A stretch of 43,627 nt of DNA from Exiguobacterium sp. s122 (GTDB lineage: Bacteria > Bacillota > Bacilli > Exiguobacteriales > Exiguobacteriaceae): contig NZ_JACSMD010000007.1 in NCBI RefSeq assembly GCF_018618475.1, positions 1 through 43,627 of the forward strand, read 5' to 3'. Below, in pieces: positions 23,664 to 31,236 of this stretch (positions are counted from its first letter, which is position 1; every line of letters starts with the position of its first letter). The notes beneath the pieces were generated by a model that made no database searches, was not told where the DNA came from, and saw nothing but the letters and a program-made list of their open reading frames with translations. The translations under genes were made by a program, and so were the position numbers.

Positions 23664-25079
23664 ATGAGCTTTGGAATTACGGTCGTCGGACTTGGCTCCG
23701 GCGAACTTGAACAGTTGCCACTCGGCGTGTATCGACATTTGAAACGACAACCGCTCGTCTGGTTGCGAACGAGAAACCACCCGGTCGTCGCCGAGCTTGA
23801 GGCGGAAGGAATGCGTTTCGAGTCGTTTGATTCGGTCTATGAAGCGTCAGAAACGTTCGAAGACGTCTATGAGCGAATCGTCGACATCCTCATCGAAAAG
23901 AGCGACGAGCTTGCCATCACGTATGCGGTGCCAGGTCATCCGTTCGTGGCCGAGCGGACGGTTGAGTTGCTCGTCGAACGAGGGGCAAATGTCACGTTTC
24001 TCGGTGGACAGAGCTTTTTAGACGCGATGTTCCAAGCGCTTCATATCGATCCAATCAACGGATTTCAGTTGCTCGATGCGACCGCGCTCGATATCGAACG
24101 GTTGCAAGTGACGCAACACGTCCTCATCGGACAAGTGTACGACGGCTTCGTCGCCGGGGACGTGAAAGTTCAATTGATGGAACGCTATCCCGATGAACAC
24201 GTCGTGAAGCTCGTCACGGCGGCCGGGACGAAACACGAGCAGATTCGAGAAGTGCCGCTCTATGAGATGGATCGGGTCGCCGAAGTCGACAACTTGACGA
24301 CGCTCTACGTGCCGCCGTTGACCGATGAAGCGTATTTAGCTCGCGAGTTTGCGACGCTTCACCACATCATCGCAACACTCCGAGGTCCAAACGGATGTCC
24401 ATGGGACCGGAAGCAGACGCATGAGTCGCTTCGCAAATATTTGCTTGAAGAAGCGTACGAATTGATTGAAGCGATTGACGAACAAGACGACGATGCCATC
24501 ATCGAAGAGCTCGGGGACGTGTTGCTTCAAGTCATGCTTCACGCACAAATCGGTGCGGACGAGGGCTATTTCGATATCCGGGACGTCATCGGGTCGATCA
24601 GTGAGAAAATGGTGCGTCGACACCCGCACGTTTTCGGGAATGTGACGGTCGCGGATGCCGATGATGTGATTTCGAACTGGAATGCGATTAAGAAGGCCGA
24701 AAAAGGGGAAAAGAGAAAATCGCAACTAGACGGCGTACTTATGACACAACCGGGTTTGATGCGAGCCGAACAGCTGCAGAAAAAAGCTGCACACGTTGGA
24801 TTTGAATGGGATGATGTGAGCGGTGCGTTCGCGAAACTTGAAGAAGAAGTAAGCGAGTGGAGAGAACACCCGGAAGATGAGACTGAGCTCGGGGACGTAT
24901 TATTTTCAATCGTCAACGTCGCTAGATATTATAAATTGAACGCCGAGCAAGCGCTCGAACGAACGAATCAAAAATTCAAGAGACGGTTTGCATACATCGA
25001 GGCGAACGGTTCCGTCGAGGACATGACGCTCGAACAGATGGATCGACTCTGGAATGAAGCGAAGGAGCAAGGGCTATGA
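23664..25079 (+). CDS. yabN: Tetrapyrrole-methylase-like / MazG nucleotide pyrophosphohydrolase fusion (YabN)
   Basis: A 471-residue fusion. Residues about 1-215 resemble SAM-dependent tetrapyrrole methylases (ITVVGLGSGELEQLPLGVY, TYAVPGHPFVAERTVELL). Two MazG modules follow: LRGPNGCPWDRKQTHESLRKYLLEEAYELIEA with the EELGDVLLQ motif, and a C-terminal module with EEEVSEW and ELGDVLFSIVN. MazG enzymes hydrolyse NTPs to NMPs and can remove aberrant nucleotides; the methylase substrate is unknown. ATG 23664 has AAGGAGA upstream. It shares an ATGA with rqcP. The fused architecture is the normal one for Firmicute YabN. Confidence 0.92.
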   Translation: MSFGITVVGLGSGELEQLPLGVYRHLKRQPLVWLRTRNHPVVAELEAEGMRFESFDSVYEASETFEDVYERIVDILIEKSDELAITYAVPGHPFVAERTVELLVERGANVTFLGGQSFLDAMFQALHIDPINGFQLLDATALDIERLQVTQHVLIGQVYDGFVAGDVKVQLMERYPDEHVVKLVTAAGTKHEQIREVPLYEMDRVAEVDNLTTLYVPPLTDEAYLAREFATLHHIIATLRGPNGCPWDRKQTHESLRKYLLEEAYELIEAIDEQDDDAIIEELGDVLLQVMLHAQIGADEGYFDIRDVIGSISEKMVRRHPHVFGNVTVADADDVISNWNAIKKAEKGEKRKSQLDGVLMTQPGLMRAEQLQKKAAHVGFEWDDVSGAFAKLEEEVSEWREHPEDETELGDVLFSIVNVARYYKLNAEQALERTNQKFKRRFAYIEANGSVEDMTLEQMDRLWNEAKEQGL

Positions 25080-25348
25080 GGTTGGATAAATTTTTGAAAG
25101 TGTCTCGGTTAATCAAACGCCGGACGTTAGCGAAAGAAGTAGCGGATCAAGGTCGAATCGAATTGAACGGACAAGTCGCAAAAGCGAGTACCGACGTTAA
25201 AGTCGGGGACGAGCTGAAAATCCGTTTCGGGAACAAAATCGTCACGGTCGTCATCGATTCGATTGCAGAACATGCCCGTAAAGAAGACGCGAAAGAAATG
25301 TATCGCCTAATTAAAGAAGAAAAGGTCAACAGTGGTACGGAAGCGTAA
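25076..25348 (+). CDS. rqcP: S4-domain ribosome quality-control protein RqcP (YabO)
   Basis: A 90-residue S4 RNA-binding protein of the Hsp15-like group: MRLDKFLKVSRLIKRRTLAKEVADQGRIELNG is the S4 core. In B. subtilis YabO/RqcP binds stalled 50S subunits together with RqcH and promotes C-terminal alanine tailing. ATG 25076 overlaps the yabN stop in an ATGA. In B. subtilis yabP and yabQ (spore genes) lie between it and divIC; here divIC follows after 45 nt. Confidence 0.9.
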   Translation: MRLDKFLKVSRLIKRRTLAKEVADQGRIELNGQVAKASTDVKVGDELKIRFGNKIVTVVIDSIAEHARKEDAKEMYRLIKEEKVNSGTEA

Positions 25349-25393
25349 AAAAAAGGTATACTGAACGTATCAGAACAGGAGGAAGGTGATTCG

Positions 25394-25768
25394 ATGAATG
25401 GACGTACCCCGACAGAGCGAAAGCAGCGAATTCGGGCTCTCGATGAACGGAGAGAACAGCTGGAAAAAGATCAGAGCCGGCGACGTATCCATCTTCGACG
25501 CCGCCTGGCTGCGGCTTCCCTTCTCTTTTTGTTGATGATCGTGCTCATCGGTCAAAGTTACTTCTCGAAAGTCGGTTATGTCTCAGAGCAAGAGCGCAAA
25601 CAAAACGAAGCGCAAATCGAGTTAAATGAAGTAAAAGGTGAGCAAGCAGAGTTGAAGGAGCAGGTCGAACGTTTACAAGATGAAGAATATATCGCCAACC
25701 TCGCGCGCAATGAGTTGTTGTTCTCGAAAGATGGCGAGATTATTTTTTACTTCTCCCCAGAGGAATAA
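25394..25768 (+). CDS. divIC: Cell-division protein DivIC
   Basis: A 124-residue bitopic septum protein of the FtsB/DivIC family. A basic cytoplasmic N-terminus (1-36) precedes one membrane helix (about 38-57) and an extracytoplasmic coiled coil (about 63-100) ending in EYIANLARNELLFSKDGEIIFYF, the diagnostic C-terminal motif. It should form the DivIB-DivIC-FtsL complex that activates septal wall synthesis. ATG 25394 has AGGAGGAAGGTG upstream. Confidence 0.95.
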   Translation: MNGRTPTERKQRIRALDERREQLEKDQSRRRIHLRRRLAAASLLFLLMIVLIGQSYFSKVGYVSEQERKQNEAQIELNEVKGEQAELKEQVERLQDEEYIANLARNELLFSKDGEIIFYFSPEE

Positions 25769-25777
25769 GTCGGTTCG

Positions 25778-25806
25778 TTGACCGTTGACGAAACGACTCG
25801 TATAAT
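25778..25806 (+). promoter_or_regulatory. Strong sigma-A promoter for yabR
   Basis: TTGACC (25778-25783), a 17-nt spacer and a perfect TATAAT (25801-25806), 10 nt after the divIC stop. It leaves a leader of about 30 nt. Confidence 0.85.
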
Positions 25807-25842
25807 TGTAGGGAATCAATCAAAAAAGGAGTACATTATTTT

Positions 25843-26352
25843 ATGTCAATTGAAGTAGGAAGCAAAGTACAAGGTAAGGTTACAGGGATTACGCATTTCG
25901 GAGCGTTCGTAGAACTTCCAAACGGGAAGACAGGTTTGGTCCACATCAGTGAAGTGGCGGATTCTTACGTCAAAGACATCAACGAAGTCCTCACAGTCGG
26001 CCAGGAAGTCACAGTCAAAATCTTGAACGTCGAAAACGATGGCAAAATCGGGTTGTCCATCAAGAAAGCGGTCGATCGCCCTGTGAGCGAACGCCCTGAA
26101 CGCCCAGCCGGTGAGCGTTTCTCTCGCGGTCCTCGTCCAGGCGGCCCGGGTCAAGGCCAAGGCGGTCCACGCGGCGGCGGTGGCCCACGCGGTGGCGGTC
26201 CACGTGGTGGCGGACGTCGTGAAGTGCGACGCGAACCAGAAACGTTTGACACGTTGATGAGCAAATTCTTGAAAGATAGTGATGAGCGTCTCACAACGTT
26301 GAAACGTCAAACCGACTCAAAACGCGGTGGACGTGGCGCCAAGCGCGGGTAA
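25843..26352 (+). CDS. yabR: S1-domain RNA-binding protein with Gly/Arg-rich tail (YabR-like)
   Basis: A 169-residue protein. The N-terminal S1 domain (about 1-73, GSKVQGKVTGITHFGAFVELPNGKTGLVHISEVADSYV in pieces) resembles the polynucleotide phosphorylase S1 module and binds RNA. Residues about 80-132 form a low-complexity Arg/Gly/Pro segment with repeated PRGGG units, followed by a short charged C-terminal region (FDTLMSKFLKDSDERL). B. subtilis YabR is shorter, about 128 residues, so the tail appears expanded. ATG 25843 has AAGGAG 11 nt upstream. It is monocistronic between its own promoter and a strong terminator. Confidence 0.9.
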   Translation: MSIEVGSKVQGKVTGITHFGAFVELPNGKTGLVHISEVADSYVKDINEVLTVGQEVTVKILNVENDGKIGLSIKKAVDRPVSERPERPAGERFSRGPRPGGPGQGQGGPRGGGGPRGGGPRGGGRREVRREPETFDTLMSKFLKDSDERLTTLKRQTDSKRGGRGAKRG

Positions 26353-26414
26353 CCCTTCGTAACACCAATTCGCTTCTACTCATTATATTAAGCTCTTCCT
26401 GTAGGAGAGGCACG

Positions 26415-26446
26415 AACCACAGACGAACATCGTCTGTGGTTTTTTT
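26415..26446 (+). terminator. Intrinsic terminator after yabR
   Basis: A perfect 12-bp stem (26415-26426 with 26430-26441), ACA loop, and a T run from 26440 to 26446. Strong. Confidence 0.93.
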
Positions 26447-26453
26447 AGTTTAA

Positions 26454-26470
26454 AGTTATGAAAGATAACT
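26454..26470 (+). repeat. Short inverted repeat upstream of the YhgE-like gene
   Basis: AGTTAT (26454-26459) and ATAACT (26465-26470) with a GAAAG interval. AGTTAT recurs at 26525-26530. It lies between the yabR terminator and the YhgE-like gene, in AT-rich sequence, and could be part of an operator. Confidence 0.35.
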
Positions 26471-26510
26471 AAAAAGGGTTGATTTTTTCATGAAGAGCGA
26501 GCAAAATAGG

Positions 26511-26534
26511 AAACATGAAAAAATAGTTATGTTT
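26511..26534 (+). repeat. Inverted repeat close to the YhgE-like start, candidate operator
   Basis: AAACAT (26511-26516) and ATGTTT (26529-26534) are separated by 12 nt and end 11 nt before the SD. A possible promoter uses TTGATT (26479-26484) with CAAAAT (26502-26507) at 17 nt, which would put transcription start within this palindrome. TetR-family regulators often control YhgE genes, but none is encoded in this window. Confidence 0.35.
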
Positions 26535-26557
26535 TATAAGTGAAGGTGGAGAAACAA

Positions 26558-28960
26558 ATGAATGGATGGAAACTTTGGAAAGCGGAGTGGCGGAACATCG
26601 CGAAAAACCCTCGCGTCTTGATTCCGATTTTGGCGGTGGCACTCGTACCGCTCATGTACGCGGGCATGTTTTTATGGGCGTTTTGGGATCCGTATGGTCA
26701 GATGAAGGATCTCCCTGTCGCAATTGTCAACGAGGACGAAGGGGCGACGTTCGACGGCACATCACTCGCCGTCGGAGATGAACTCGTCGATAAGCTTCTG
26801 ACCTCGGAGGCGTTTGATTTTATCGAGACGACTCGAGCTGAGGCTGAATCGGGATTAAACGACCATGATTATTACATGGCGATTGAAATCCCGAAAGATT
26901 TTTCAAAAAAAGCGACGACAGCACTCGAGGACAATCCTGAACAGCTCGAGCTCAAATATATTGCGAATGAGTCATATAATTTTCTAGCGGCTCAAATCGG
27001 CGGCTCGGCGATGGAGCAAGTAAAAGGGGAGTTATCGACCGAGGTCGCCAAACAGTACGTCAGCGCCATGCGAGATGGCATCCAAGATGCAGCAACTGGT
27101 CTTGAAGATGCGGCAGATGGGGCAGCTAAACTCGCCGACGGATCCAAGACGGCCGAGAAAGGGGCGACTGAACTTGCCGATGGCACTGCACTTCTCGCTT
27201 CGAAACAACAAGAGTTGGCAGACGGAGCAGGGCAGTTAGGTGAGGGTGTGTCCCAACTTGCAACCGGTTCGACCGACTTGGCGGATGGAAGTCAACAAGT
27301 GTATGAAGGAAGTGCGGCCCTCTCAGACGGGGCACGACGTGTGGACGAAGGAGCGTCCGCCCTCTCAGACGGGACGAATCGACTCGTCGAAGGGACGACC
27401 ACGTTCGCGTCAAAATTAGCAGAATTGCATGCGGGTACCACGTCACTTGACGAAGGGATGCAAGATTTAGCCGCAGGACTCAACCAAGCGAAAGCTGGTA
27501 GCGCACAGCTCGTCTCTGGATCTAGTGAGTTGGCGAATGGAATATCGAATGCCAAACAAGGCAACGCCGCACTCTTGGCAGGAGAGACCGAACTAATTGA
27601 CGGCATCGGTCAAATGAAAACAACATTACTCGCTAGCCAAGACGCATTGATGCAACAACTTTCGACGTTGGCAGAATCCGGTCAATCGATTCCGCCAGAA
27701 GTGCTTCAACAAGTCGTCAATCGACTTGCGGAAGGGAATCAGGCGACAGCAGCAGGATTTGATGAGCTCGCTTTAGGAGCAAGCCGCATTCGAGATGGGC
27801 AAACCGCACTCGATGCCGGTTTGACGAAAGCGGAAGCGGGGGCGAATGAACTTGCTTCTGGTCTAGTTACCCTTGATCAAGGACAAGCCAAATTGAGTGA
27901 CGGGGCGACGGCGCTCGCCACTGGTTCATCCCAACTCGAGCAAGGAGCGAAAGTAGCCGCCGCAAGTTCGAACGAGCTCGCATCAGCGAGCACGGCGTTG
28001 AACGCGGGTGTAGGGCAGTTGAGAGATGGAACGTCTGAATTGGCTTCTGGTAGCACACGTTTGACGGAAGCGACGGGCACGTTGACAGAAGGAAGTAAAA
28101 AACTCGCCGCCGGTGCGAAAGACGCAGAGACTGGTACACGCACGCTGACTGATGGGGCAATGCAACTCGCCGATGGCGGGAAGACGGTCGCGTCAGGAAG
28201 CAGTGAATTGAGAGACGGCTTGTCTGAACTGGAATCAGGAAACGTCACGCTACGTGACGCATTGGCCGAAGGTGCGGAGCAGGCGTCCATCGAGCTTGGA
28301 GACGAGAACGTCGATATGATGGCCGGACCGGTCACGATTGTCAATGAGTCGATTCATAAAGTACCGAACTATGGGACTGGTTTTGCGCCGTACTTCATGT
28401 CACTCGGTCTTTTCGTCGGAGCGCTATTGTTGTCGATTGTATATCCGTTATACGATCCAGCCGGGAAACCGAAGCGCAGTCTATCTTGGCTCCTTTCTAA
28501 ATCCGGAGTGCTCGTTGTCGTTGGATTCGTGCAAGCGCTCGTCTTGAACGTCGCGATGATTCAACTCCTTGGTCTAGAAGTGGAAGCGCCGCTTCGCTTC
28601 TTCGGATTCAGTTGGCTCGTTAGCATCACGTTTTTATTAATCGTGCAATTACTCGTGACGACACTTGGCAACCCAGGTCGTTTCGTCGCCATCGTCTTGC
28701 TCATTTTGCAATTGACGACGTCGGCCGGAACGTTCCCGCTTGAGTTGATTCCAAGCGCACTTCAACCATTTAACACGCTCTTGCCGATGACATATACGGT
28801 CGCGGGATACAAAGAGATTCTCTCGAATGACGGCATTCAATATTTACAGTCGGCAACAACTTATCTAGCCTTCGCCTCACTTGCTTGTTTTGGACTTCTA
28901 TGGAGTTATTTTAGAATTGCGTGGAAGAAAAAATATCGAGGCGTGACAGCAGAAGCATGA
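26558..28960 (+). CDS. YhgE/Pip-family membrane protein with long LxxG heptad region
   Basis: An 800-residue membrane protein of the YhgE/Pip (phage infection protein) family. One N-terminal transmembrane helix (about 22-42) precedes an extracytoplasmic head (43-175). Two blocks of about 25 heptads each, consensus LxxGxxx, cover roughly 178-352 and 390-564, separated by about 37 non-repetitive residues with IPPEVLQQVVNR. Five C-terminal helices (from about 612) complete the topology. Relatives include lactococcal Pip and B. subtilis YueB, phage receptors; YueB/EsaA also belongs to type VII secretion. No T7SS genes are seen here, so that link is only family knowledge. ATG 26558 has GGTGGAG 6 nt upstream. 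It is a single-gene unit with a strong terminator and lies where B. subtilis has no equivalent. Confidence 0.9.
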   Translation: MNGWKLWKAEWRNIAKNPRVLIPILAVALVPLMYAGMFLWAFWDPYGQMKDLPVAIVNEDEGATFDGTSLAVGDELVDKLLTSEAFDFIETTRAEAESGLNDHDYYMAIEIPKDFSKKATTALEDNPEQLELKYIANESYNFLAAQIGGSAMEQVKGELSTEVAKQYVSAMRDGIQDAATGLEDAADGAAKLADGSKTAEKGATELADGTALLASKQQELADGAGQLGEGVSQLATGSTDLADGSQQVYEGSAALSDGARRVDEGASALSDGTNRLVEGTTTFASKLAELHAGTTSLDEGMQDLAAGLNQAKAGSAQLVSGSSELANGISNAKQGNAALLAGETELIDGIGQMKTTLLASQDALMQQLSTLAESGQSIPPEVLQQVVNRLAEGNQATAAGFDELALGASRIRDGQTALDAGLTKAEAGANELASGLVTLDQGQAKLSDGATALATGSSQLEQGAKVAAASSNELASASTALNAGVGQLRDGTSELASGSTRLTEATGTLTEGSKKLAAGAKDAETGTRTLTDGAMQLADGGKTVASGSSELRDGLSELESGNVTLRDALAEGAEQASIELGDENVDMMAGPVTIVNESIHKVPNYGTGFAPYFMSLGLFVGALLLSIVYPLYDPAGKPKRSLSWLLSKSGVLVVVGFVQALVLNVAMIQLLGLEVEAPLRFFGFSWLVSITFLLIVQLLVTTLGNPGRFVAIVLLILQLTTSAGTFPLELIPSALQPFNTLLPMTYTVAGYKEILSNDGIQYLQSATTYLAFASLACFGLLWSYFRIAWKKKYRGVTAEA

Positions 28961-28976
28961 TGTAAAATGAACAGGA

Positions 28977-29020
28977 AATCGTGTATAGTGGGAAAGACGA
29001 CACTATGCACGATTCTTTTT
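28977..29020 (+). terminator. Intrinsic terminator after the YhgE-like gene
   Basis: A 14-bp stem (28977-28990 with 29001-29014, one G-U), 10-nt loop, followed by C and five T residues. It begins 17 nt after the stop. Confidence 0.9.
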
Positions 29021-29042
29021 ATAAAAAACTTTTAAAAAAGAA

Positions 29043-29071
29043 TTGACACAAATGTGGTGACTGGTTATTAT
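29043..29071 (+). promoter_or_regulatory. Strong promoter of the tRNA-Met/tRNA-Glu transcript
   Basis: Consensus TTGACA (29043-29048), a 17-nt spacer and TATTAT (29066-29071). Transcription would begin near 29078, about 25 nt before tRNA-Met. Confidence 0.88.
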
Positions 29072-29102
29072 AGAAAATGTGCTTAGGACACAACAATAAC
29101 AT

Positions 29103-29179
29103 GGCGGTGTAGCTCAGCTGGCTAGAGCGTACGGTTCATACCCGTGAGGTCGTGGGTTCGACTCCCTCCGCCGCTACCA
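29103..29179 (+). tRNA. tRNA-Met (anticodon CAT), elongator type
   Basis: A complete 77-nt cloverleaf with encoded CCA (29177-29179). Acceptor GGCGGTG pairs with CGCCGCT; the anticodon loop TTCATAC (29135-29141) holds CAT. The first pair is G-U and the anticodon stem lacks the three G-C pairs of initiator tRNA, so it is the elongator; an Ile2 (lysidine) identity is less likely given resemblance to Bacillus elongator tRNA-Met. The T stem GTGGG/CCCTC has a T-T mismatch at its second pair (29153 with 29167). Confidence 0.93.
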
Positions 29180-29188
29180 TTTTATTTA

Positions 29189-29260
29189 GGCCCGTTGGTC
29201 AAGCGGTTAAGACACCGCCCTTTCACGGCGGTAACACGGGTTCGAATCCCGTACGGGTCA
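29189..29260 (+). tRNA. tRNA-Glu (anticodon TTC)
   Basis: A 72-nt cloverleaf up to the discriminator base. Acceptor GGCCCGT pairs with ACGGGTC (29253-29259), discriminator A at 29260. Anticodon stem CCGCC/GGCGG encloses CTTTCAC with anticodon TTC. CCA is not encoded (CTT follows), so a CCA-adding enzyme is needed. It follows tRNA-Met by 9 nt, the same Met-Glu pair found next to yabR in B. subtilis. Confidence 0.95.
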
Positions 29261-29276
29261 CTTACCTAAGCGAACA

Positions 29277-29304
29277 AGTCATCTCATCTGAGGTGGCTTT
29301 TTTT
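29277..29304 (+). terminator. Terminator after the tRNA pair
   Basis: A 9-bp stem (29277-29285 with 29290-29298, three G-U pairs), loop ATCT, then a seven-T run (29298-29304). The tilS SD begins 9 nt later. Confidence 0.82.
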
Positions 29305-29326
29305 GTTATCTCGAGGAGGAAGAACG

Positions 29327-30550
29327 ATGCCGAACGTATTGGTTGCCGTATCGGGTGGATTGGATTCAGTGGTGTTGCTTCATCGGATGGTGCAGCAGGG
29401 TCATGACGTCGCGATTGCGCACGTTCATCACGGGCAACGTCTCGCTTCAAACGAAGAGTATCTTTTCGTCGAACGACTCGCTCATCAATATAACGTGCCG
29501 TTCCATGGAAAACGGCTAACCGTCGAAAAAGCGTCACAAGCAGCGTATCGGAAGGCACGATATGCATTTTTTGAGACGGTGATGCGGGAGCATGGCTATC
29601 CGGAATTAATGACGGCGCACCATGCCGACGATGTCGTCGAGACCGTATTGATTCAGCTACATCGAAACGTCGTTGAAGTGACGGGCATCCCAGAACGTCG
29701 TCCGTTCGGTGGGGGTGAACTCGTTCGACCGCTATTAAATGAAACAAAGAAACAAATAAAAACGTACGCGCAGCACTATCATCTCGAATGGCGGGAAGAT
29801 GCGACAAATGCGACCACGGATTATTTACGGAATCAAATGCGTCATCTGATCATTCCGAAACTACGCACGTGTTGGCCAAACCTCGTCAAAGATGTATGTA
29901 CAGCAGCGCACGCACAGCAGCAGATGTGGCAACAGCGTTACGTCGCGATGACAGCTTGGGTGGACCAACACGTGTCTGTCGGAATGAAAGCGTTTCATGT
30001 GAAACTTGAAGCGATCGCACGGTTAACGGCAGAAGAGCGATATGTCGTTGGCCGGCTTCTATCCCACCGATTTGGGGTACAAGTAGCGGAAGGCATCGAA
30101 CGACTTTACGAAAGTCGAAGCGGGACTGGGTATTATGATGTCGAAAACGGTTGGCGTTTAGAAAAACAAGATGGAAGGATTTACTTCAGGCCACAGACAG
30201 CCCCAGTGTCCTTGCCATCTGTGCGCGTCGATACCCTTCCGGCACGCATCCCATTTGGCGACCGTATCGTCTCCATTGAGGGCGTTGAGGGGACAGACGG
30301 AATTCCCCTCGACTCAATTCAGCTACCGTTATATGTCCGTTCGACACGTCCGGGAGATCGAATCACTCTGTCAGTCGGAACGAAGAAAGTCGCTCGCGTA
30401 TTCATCGATGCAAAAGTCCCGAAGGAAAAACGACCGCTCATCCCGTTATTAGTTGACGCAACTGGCCGAATTATCGCTATAGTAGGAATAAGAGTTTCCG
30501 ATTTTCCGGAGAAGTCGGATGCGAGATGCCCACGATTAATGGTAAAATGA
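29327..30550 (+). CDS. tilS: tRNA(Ile)-lysidine synthetase
   Basis: Converts C34 of tRNA-Ile(CAU) to lysidine so that it reads AUA codons; essential. The 407-residue protein has the PP-loop SGGLDS (9-14), TAHHADDVVETVLIQLHR, the family motif DYLRNQMRHLIIPKL and a C-terminal TilS substrate domain (about 330-407, LYVRSTRPGDRI). It is shorter than B. subtilis TilS (about 472), as many TilS are. ATG 29327 has GAGGAGGA 6 nt upstream; the in-frame 29303 start lies in the terminator. No promoter fits after the terminator. In B. subtilis spoIIE, yabS and yabT lie between the tRNAs and tilS. Confidence 0.95.
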   Translation: MPNVLVAVSGGLDSVVLLHRMVQQGHDVAIAHVHHGQRLASNEEYLFVERLAHQYNVPFHGKRLTVEKASQAAYRKARYAFFETVMREHGYPELMTAHHADDVVETVLIQLHRNVVEVTGIPERRPFGGGELVRPLLNETKKQIKTYAQHYHLEWREDATNATTDYLRNQMRHLIIPKLRTCWPNLVKDVCTAAHAQQQMWQQRYVAMTAWVDQHVSVGMKAFHVKLEAIARLTAEERYVVGRLLSHRFGVQVAEGIERLYESRSGTGYYDVENGWRLEKQDGRIYFRPQTAPVSLPSVRVDTLPARIPFGDRIVSIEGVEGTDGIPLDSIQLPLYVRSTRPGDRITLSVGTKKVARVFIDAKVPKEKRPLIPLLVDATGRIIAIVGIRVSDFPEKSDARCPRLMVK

Positions 30551-30585
30551 TGATTGTGTCGGATTAGAAAGAGGAGGATTTCAAG

Positions 30586-31131
30586 ATGTCATTAAAGAAC
30601 GATATGGAAAAGGTGCTCATTTCGAGCGAACAGATTCAAGAAAAAGTGAAAGAACTCGCGGCAACACTCAGCGAAGAATATAAAGAAGAGTTTCCGCTTC
30701 TCGTCTGTGTATTGAAAGGCGCGATGCCGTTCATGTCAGACCTCGTAAAAGAGATGGACATTCATCTTGAGATGGACTTCATGGACGTATCTACTTACCA
30801 CGGTGGGACGTCATCGACAGGTGAAGTAAAAATTGAGAAAGATTTAAACACGTCTGTAGAAGGTCGCGACATCTTGATTGTAGAAGATATCATAGACAGT
30901 GGGCTCACGCTCGCGTATCTCGTCGACCTCCTCAAGTACCGTAAAGCCAAGTCAGTGAAGATTGTCACGTTACTTGACAAGCCATCGGGCCGTAAGAACG
31001 GACTGTCAGCAGATTATAGCGGTTTTATTATTCCGCACGAATTCGTTGTCGGTTACGGGCTCGACTATGAAGAAAAATATCGCAACCTTCCTTTCGTCGG
31101 TGTGCTCAAGCCGAGTGTTTACGGGGGCTAA
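30586..31131 (+). CDS. hpt: Hypoxanthine phosphoribosyltransferase
   Basis: Purine salvage enzyme using PRPP to convert hypoxanthine and guanine to IMP and GMP. The 181-residue protein shows [14 protein letters not shown], the PRPP loop [14 protein letters not shown] near 96-109 and [23 protein letters not shown] 30586 has AGAGGAGG upstream. It follows tilS by 35 nt; a possible internal promoter in the tilS 3' end (TTGACG 30453, TATAGT 30478, 19-nt spacer) is weak. The tilS-hprT-ftsH order is conserved in Bacilli. Confidence 0.96.
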   Translation: MSLKNDMEKVLISSEQIQEKVKELAATLSEEYKEEFPLLVCVLKGAMPFMSDLVKEMDIHLEMDFMDVSTYHGGTSSTGEVKIEKDLNTSVEGRDILIVEDIIDSGLTLAYLVDLLKYRKAKSVKIVTLLDKPSGRKNGLSADYSGFIIPHEFVVGYGLDYEEKYRNLPFVGVLKPSVYGG

Positions 31132-31179
31132 CGTTTTTCTTTTGAAAATGTGACGTGGTAAGATAAAAGAAATACCCAA

Positions 31180-31195
31180 AGTATACACATATACT
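31180..31195 (+). repeat. Short palindrome upstream of ftsH
   Basis: AGTATA and TATACT are separated by CACA, 28 nt before the ftsH SD. It could be an operator or a start-site element; arms are short and AT-rich so chance is possible. A TTGAAA at 31142-31147 with TAAAAG 16 nt later is the best promoter guess nearby. Confidence 0.3.
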
Positions 31196-31236
31196 GAATG
31201 GGCGAGAACATCGTTTCTCGGAATAGGAGGCAGAGA

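Noticed and set aside
26150-26225. GC-rich short repeats resembling a repeat array
   Set aside because: They are in-frame codons for Gly/Arg/Pro in YabR; there are no unique spacers, so it is not CRISPR.
27877-28344. Open frames opposite the YhgE-like repeats
   Set aside because: They arise from the repeated LxxG codons read backwards (repetitive Ala/Ser/Pro/Val product) and have no SD.
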